Of a DNA stretch of 10,713 nucleotides, positions 7,159-10,713 are shown in pieces. The notes beneath the pieces are model-generated. The model saw nothing but the letters and a program-made list of their open reading frames with translations, had not been told where the DNA came from and did no database searches. Source of the DNA: Fibrobacteres bacterium CG2_30_45_31 (GTDB taxonomy: Bacteria; Fibrobacterota; Fibrobacteria; Fibrobacterales; Fibrobacteraceae); NCBI GenBank assembly GCA_001873075.1, contig MNYL01000061.1:1-10713 (forward strand), written 5' to 3'. A program made the position numbers and the translations under genes. Numbering within the stretch: the stretch's first letter is position 1; each line of letters starts with the position of its first letter.

Positions 7159-9133
7159 CTTTCTGGAGGAGATTCCGCGAAAGCGAATAGTCGTTCACAA
7201 ACAAAAGCGTATCCGCCAAGGCCTGCAAGTCAAATATTTTTTCTGGCCATAAGCCCACCAACGAGCGTGTCTGGTACATATCTTCTTCGGCAAAAAGAAC
7301 ATCTCCACCGTCTCTCGGGCCCGAAGGTAAACCGGTGAGCAAGCGGAATCCATCGGCAGTAATAGCCTCAACCCCCACATGCACTCCTAACGCAAACGAC
7401 GTCAGATTCGAGCGAAGCATATCGTGACCTGCAAAAGAATTCGGAGCCCGAATGCCCGCCAAATGAAGCAAGGTCGGTGCGATATCCATCTGACTCGTAG
7501 TAAAATCGTACACTTTAGGCGAACGAAGTGCGGGGCCCGTAATCACAAAAGGAATCCACGTGGAATTGGAATACCCACCAGTCCCAATGGTAGAAACCCC
7601 ATGTTCTCCTTGCGGAAATCCGTGATCTGCCATCACCACTATGTAAGTGTTTTTGAACCAAGGTTCTTTTGCTAAGGAATCAAGAAAAGCCCCCACTTGT
7701 TTATCGGTCCATTGCATCGTGTAACGCATACGATCCGCTTGGGGAAGTGCCCGGATGGAATCCGGCATTCCAGGAATCAGGGTAAAAGGAGAGTGGTTAC
7801 TTCGCGAAATAAGCCCTGCGACAAAAGGCTTCCCCGACCTTGCGAGGGAATCCCTCATGTAACGGGAAGCGGCCAAAAAGAAGGTCGAATCATCCTCAAG
7901 ATTGCGGTTATAATGCACGCGGTCATACCATTTGCGAAACCATACAGACAAATTATCCCCAGCGGGATCCGCTGCAGAAAAGAAGTGGGCGACATACCCG
8001 GAATCTCTCATGATGGAAGCATAACTTGGCGCTTTTATTGTAGAAAGTTCCGTAGCTAACTGACGCGTCCTGTGTGGAGGAATCCCCAAATGAGAAGAAA
8101 GCAACCCATCGACCGTGGGCATCCCTGAAACCTGCATCCGCATCCATGCACGCCCAACGCTTGCTAAAGAATCGAGCACAGGCGTCGCACTCGGGCGAGG
8201 ATCTTCGGGGTTCAAAAACCCCACATCGAGCCCGCGGTGCGATTCCAAAAAGATCACAATAAAATTAGGGTGATTTTTCCGGGCCAAGGCCCAAGTAGAA
8301 TCCATAGGAATATCTTTTTTTGGTACGCGGTACAAAGGATATTTGGCATCGGGGTATTCCCAATTTTGACCTCCCTCTCCTTCAATTTCTGCCCAATAGG
8401 AGCGCGCTTTTCGGGTCGCCTTCGCGACCATCTCCGGGGTAATCTTCGTTTCGGACTGTTTCATCTGCCATTCTTTATAAAGCACAGATATTAGAGGCGC
8501 AAGCTTGTGCATAAGGTTCGCTTCTATCCAAATCACATTCAAGCACAAAAGAGATGCGAAGAAAAATACGATAGAGCCTATAGTCAAACCGCGCCATCCA
8601 AAAGTATCCAGCTTGCAAAAACCACGTCGCAGAAAATAAGAGAGTAAAAGTACCACTGGAATCAAAAGCGCAAACACCACAAACTGCAAATACGGGACAG
8701 ACGCATCCACCGCCGAATACTCAGGGAACATCATCACCGAAGAAGCGTCCTTATAGGTATCGAAAAAAGCAAACGTCAAATGGCAACCCATAAAACGCTG
8801 AATTTCGTGATCCAAATAGGTCGCAAAAAGGAGCACAAACTGGAGCCCCAAATAAATCGAAGAGAACACCCGCCGCCCCTTAAACTTACAGGCGAGTAAC
8901 AGGCTCAAAATCAAAAAGGGAAGGGTCGTTTCCGCAAGCCACACAAAATCGATGCAAATTGCATGAAAAATGTATCCGGCCGGCTTGTTCACAAACGGGG
9001 TACCATAAGGATCCACTCGAAAAATCAAAAGGGCGCGCAAACCGGAATGCACTATCCAAAAAGCAAAAAAGTAGCTGACGATCCGAATTGAATCTCTAAA
9101 AGGAGATTTGGGCATCCTTGGAGTGGCATTCAT
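7151..9133 (-). CDS. LtaS/MdoB-like membrane sulfatase (probable phosphoglycerol or phosphoethanolamine transferase)
   Basis: 660 residues from the chosen ATG. Five predicted N-terminal membrane helices (about 15-38, 56-82, 89-109, 146-168, 180-203) precede a linker and an extracytoplasmic sulfatase/alkaline-phosphatase-type domain, the architecture of LtaS. Family active-site positions are present: Glu297 in FLESHRG, nucleophile-position Thr340 in GMPTVDG, His447 in RSNHSPF, and Asp503-His504 in MADHGFPQGEH. These match the metal ligands and nucleophile of LtaS. Such enzymes move phosphoglycerol or phosphoethanolamine from a phospholipid to a cell-envelope acceptor; the acceptor here cannot be read from sequence. 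The in-frame TTG nine bases upstream (9142) is possible, but ATG 9133 has GGAA at five-base spacing. rimP follows after 91 bases on the same strand, so read-through is possible. Confidence 0.85.
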   Translation of the reverse strand: MNATPRMPKSPFRDSIRIVSYFFAFWIVHSGLRALLIFRVDPYGTPFVNKPAGYIFHAICIDFVWLAETTLPFLILSLLLACKFKGRRVFSSIYLGLQFVLLFATYLDHEIQRFMGCHLTFAFFDTYKDASSVMMFPEYSAVDASVPYLQFVVFALLIPVVLLLSYFLRRGFCKLDTFGWRGLTIGSIVFFFASLLCLNVIWIEANLMHKLAPLISVLYKEWQMKQSETKITPEMVAKATRKARSYWAEIEGEGGQNWEYPDAKYPLYRVPKKDIPMDSTWALARKNHPNFIVIFLESHRGLDVGFLNPEDPRPSATPVLDSLASVGRAWMRMQVSGMPTVDGLLSSHLGIPPHRTRQLATELSTIKAPSYASIMRDSGYVAHFFSAADPAGDNLSVWFRKWYDRVHYNRNLEDDSTFFLAASRYMRDSLARSGKPFVAGLISRSNHSPFTLIPGMPDSIRALPQADRMRYTMQWTDKQVGAFLDSLAKEPWFKNTYIVVMADHGFPQGEHGVSTIGTGGYSNSTWIPFVITGPALRSPKVYDFTTSQMDIAPTLLHLAGIRAPNSFAGHDMLRSNLTSFALGVHVGVEAITADGFRLLTGLPSGPRDGGDVLFAEEDMYQTRSLVGLWPEKIFDLQALADTLLFVNDYSLSRNLLQKAP

Positions 9134-9139
9134 GAGTTC

Positions 9140-9155
9140 CAAAATAGCTATCTTG
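9140..9155. promoter_or_regulatory. 16-bp palindrome between divergent genes (candidate operator)
   Basis: CAAaATAGCTATcTTG is symmetric at seven of eight positions per arm, with a perfect ATAGCTAT core. Its centre coincides with the middle of the 27-bp gap between the start codons of the LtaS-like gene (9133, minus) and the small membrane protein gene (9161, plus). It abuts the ribosome binding site of the minus-strand gene. A shared repressor or activator site is inferred; promoters for the two genes would have to overlap the coding starts and were not identified. Confidence 0.4.
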
Positions 9156-9160
9156 TAGCC

Positions 9161-9376
9161 ATGGTAATGATTCTACTCTTGATAATCGCAAGCATTGCAG
9201 GCACCTTGGTCAGCGTATTTTATCTGCGCAAAAATTTGATTCGTATCTCTGAGAAAAACATTCTCGAACCCAAGGCATACAAGCGGGTATTGAACTACCC
9301 CCTGACGGTGATCTGGTATGGTTACTTGATCGTCTTCTTTGTTGGGTTGTCGGTGAACAACCTGATTTTTACCTAA
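9161..9376 (+). CDS. Small two-helix membrane protein of unknown function
   Basis: 71 residues, the only supported plus-strand gene. Two hydrophobic helices (about 3-21 and 47-69) flank a basic loop with Lys24, Arg28, Lys32, Lys38, Lys41 and Arg42. By the positive-inside rule the loop is cytoplasmic and both ends face out. No cysteines, catalytic motif or signal cleavage site are evident. It is divergent from the LtaS-like gene with 27 bp between starts. ATG 9161 or ATG 9167 could start it; neither has a strong Shine-Dalgarno sequence. Support comes from the coherent helix-loop-helix pattern, from not overlapping another gene, and from a terminator-like hairpin 20 to 50 bases downstream. I do not recognise the family. 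Confidence 0.65.
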   Translation: MVMILLLIIASIAGTLVSVFYLRKNLIRISEKNILEPKAYKRVLNYPLTVIWYGYLIVFFVGLSVNNLIFT

Positions 9377-9395
9377 GAAACGAGAGCCTATGCAG

Positions 9396-9425
9396 AAAAA
9401 TCCCCATACAAGAATGGAGATTTCT
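9396..9425 (-). terminator. Bidirectional terminator-like hairpin between convergent genes
   Basis: On the minus strand AAATCTCCA and TGGGGATTT form nine pairs (one G-U) around an eight-base loop, followed by a TTTTT run. This fits an intrinsic terminator for the AraC-type gene, whose stop is about 40 bases upstream. On the plus strand the same stem has one C-A mismatch and is followed by TTTCTT, so it may also end the small membrane protein transcript, though less efficiently. Confidence 0.65.
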
Positions 9426-9461
9426 TAAAAAGCATTTTATCTCTTTTCCAAACCGTTATTT

Positions 9462-10412
9462 TTACAGCGGTTTCACGGGTTCGCAGATTTCAATAATGTG
9501 CCGATGCTGTGGGTGTTGTGCAGGATCATTGAGTGATTTTTCGTAACACGGACGATCATCGCATTGCCAGCCGCTCTGGGGCATCCATTCATTCATGACC
9601 CATGCCCAGGCATTCATGTATTCGGAGGCATCTATGTCAAATTTGGCCACGATGTATTTCCCTCGCGGAATTTCCATGGTCTGGAAGGGGGGTGGAACTG
9701 AAGTCCCGGGAGCCACGGTAATGCCGACGCTGATTCGAAGTTTGTCTTCTTTCGTGATATCAGGATTATCGTGGTAAATGCACAGCATTTCTGTTTCGGG
9801 CTTTTCGAGGTATCCGTTCGGACCTGCCCATTGGCAGAGTTGTCCATACATCCGCTGGAAAAGTGCCGAATCACCCGCATAGGGACCGACATGACGAATA
9901 TAAGCGAATGTGCGCAGTGGCAGATCCACAATGTGGTGACTAATCGGTTTTTTGGGGGCGAGGTCGTTTATATTTTTCATTAATTTTCTCCTTGAAAGTT
10001 GAGGGTTTACCTGTTGTGCAAGATAAATTCCCAGACTTTCGAGATCTTTCCAATCCTTGCTTTTCATTTTGCAATTCTTGCGAAATGTAGTTGCAGACAT
10101 TCCAAAGCCCGCCTGAAAAGCGCGTGCAAAAGAAGCGGCACTCCCAAAACCCAGATCCAGGGCCATTTGTGTGATAGGCCTTGCTACAGGCTGAGATAGC
10201 AAATTCGCAGCGCGTTCCAATCGCAGGCGCAGAATAAATTGATAGAGCGTTTCACCATTGATAAATGTGAAAATCCGGTGAAAATGGAATGACGAAAAAC
10301 AGGCCACTTTCGCAATTTCTTCCAGTCGCAGAGTATCGCCGAGATGGGCCTCAATGTAATCTTCCGCCCGGTGAATTCTGCTGAAATATTCTTTTTCGTT
10401 GGATGCGGACAT
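9462..10412 (-). CDS. AraC-family regulator with GyrI-like effector-binding domain
   Basis: 316 residues. The N-terminal AraC DNA-binding domain holds two helix-turn-helix units: LRLEEIAKVACFSSFHFHRIF (about 28-48) and ITQMALDLGFGSAASFARAFQ (about 80-100), followed by FGMSATTFRK. A linker (about 112-155) leads to a GyrI/SbmC-like domain with LPLRTFAYIRHVGPY (164-178), MLCIYHDNPDIT (209-220) and a C-terminal DPAQHPQHRHIIEICEPVKP (from 296), typical of this fusion. Relatives bind small, often cationic or drug-like ligands and control export or stress genes. No efflux gene is adjacent here. The ATG has AAAGGAA eight bases upstream. It lies 51 bases after the S41 protease gene on the same strand with no clear terminator between, so the two could share a transcript. 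Confidence 0.93.
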   Translation of the reverse strand: MSASNEKEYFSRIHRAEDYIEAHLGDTLRLEEIAKVACFSSFHFHRIFTFINGETLYQFILRLRLERAANLLSQPVARPITQMALDLGFGSAASFARAFQAGFGMSATTFRKNCKMKSKDWKDLESLGIYLAQQVNPQLSRRKLMKNINDLAPKKPISHHIVDLPLRTFAYIRHVGPYAGDSALFQRMYGQLCQWAGPNGYLEKPETEMLCIYHDNPDITKEDKLRISVGITVAPGTSVPPPFQTMEIPRGKYIVAKFDIDASEYMNAWAWVMNEWMPQSGWQCDDRPCYEKSLNDPAQHPQHRHIIEICEPVKPL

Positions 10413-10463
10413 ACTATAGGTTCCTTTATTAGCTTTAATCCAATCGCGCCATTAGGGATGTTT

Positions 10464-10713
10464 TTATTTTTTTGTGGAAAGCGAGTCCGCAAGGATTTCC
10501 ATGGATTTTTCAATCCGCGGATCCACTCCCTTCTGATACCGGATGTCCCAGGGAATCCACACGTTGGGAGCAACGCCATGACCTTCGATTCTTTCCCCGT
10601 CCACATAAGCGTCCGTCACCGCGAGGTATAAACGATCCCCATTGGAGAGGGGAAACAGCGAGCCTGCAAGCACCGCACCTGCAGTCGTGTCCCCAAGGAC
10701 AAGAGCGGTCCCA
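10464..10713 (-). CDS. S41-family (tail-specific) peptidase, C-terminal end only
   Basis: The last 83 residues of a gene that enters from beyond the right edge. GTALVLGDTTAGAVLAGS is followed by FPLSNGDRLYLAVTDAYV and DGERIEGHGVAPNVWIP, matching the end of the S41 protease fold (compare the family pattern E-G-x-G-V-x-P-D). A helical end with DPRIEKSMEIL follows, then TAA. The catalytic Ser/Lys region lies upstream, outside the window, so activity, signal peptide and any PDZ domain cannot be judged. S41 proteases are usually exported and degrade or process envelope proteins from exposed C-termini. GTG 10673 is an internal codon, not a start. Confidence 0.85.
   Translation of the reverse strand, partial: GTALVLGDTTAGAVLAGSLFPLSNGDRLYLAVTDAYVDGERIEGHGVAPNVWIPWDIRYQKGVDPRIEKSMEILADSLSTKK

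Noticed and set aside
9450..9473. Second hairpin AAACCGTT/AGCGGTTT at the AraC-type gene stop
   Set aside because: It has a C-A mismatch on the minus strand and no U-run on either side; the hairpin at 9396-9425 is a better terminator.
10413..10463. Imperfect inverted repeat (ATCC-AAT/ATT-GGAT) between the S41 and AraC-type genes
   Set aside because: Arms are short and bulged with no U-run, so neither an operator nor a terminator can be supported.

Overview
The window reads as a chromosomal segment of a bacterium of moderate G+C content. It is dominated by one minus-strand translation and ribosome-maturation operon in the order rimP, nusA, infB, rbfA, truB, ribF. The gene order is widespread in bacteria. 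The long Ala/Pro/Gly-rich IF2 N-terminus, the NusA without C-terminal AR repeats, the absence of ylxR and an L7Ae-type gene between nusA and infB, and an LtaS-like membrane sulfatase next door would fit Fibrobacterota or a related Gram-negative group. That placement is recalled similarity, not a computed one.

Right to left, which is the direction of most transcription: positions 10713-10464 hold the C-terminal end of an S41 (tail-specific) protease. An AraC-type regulator with a GyrI-like ligand-binding domain follows (10412-9462), then a bidirectional terminator-like hairpin (about 9396-9425). A small two-helix membrane protein (9161-9376) is the only plus-strand gene. It diverges from a large LtaS/phosphoglycerol-transferase-like membrane enzyme (9133-7151), and the 27-bp gap between their starts is centred on a near-perfect 16-bp palindrome. 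The 91-bp gap before rimP holds three successive stem-loops or palindromes, one with G-U pairs that fit folding of the minus-strand RNA.

The operon then runs rimP (7059-6604), nusA (6590-5331), infB (5302-2144), rbfA (2147-1797), truB (1784-870) and ribF (873 to the window edge). Genes are packed tightly, with ATGA overlaps at infB/rbfA and truB/ribF. An 8-bp hairpin spans the nusA stop codon just before infB. Together the products assemble 30S subunits (RimP, RbfA), control transcription elongation (NusA), start translation (IF2), modify tRNA (TruB) and make FMN/FAD (RibF).

No phage, transposon, CRISPR, tRNA or rRNA gene was seen. No clearly new multi-gene system is evident. The points most worth a second look are the structured rimP leader, the divergent palindrome with its small membrane protein, and the unusual ends and G4 motif of IF2.
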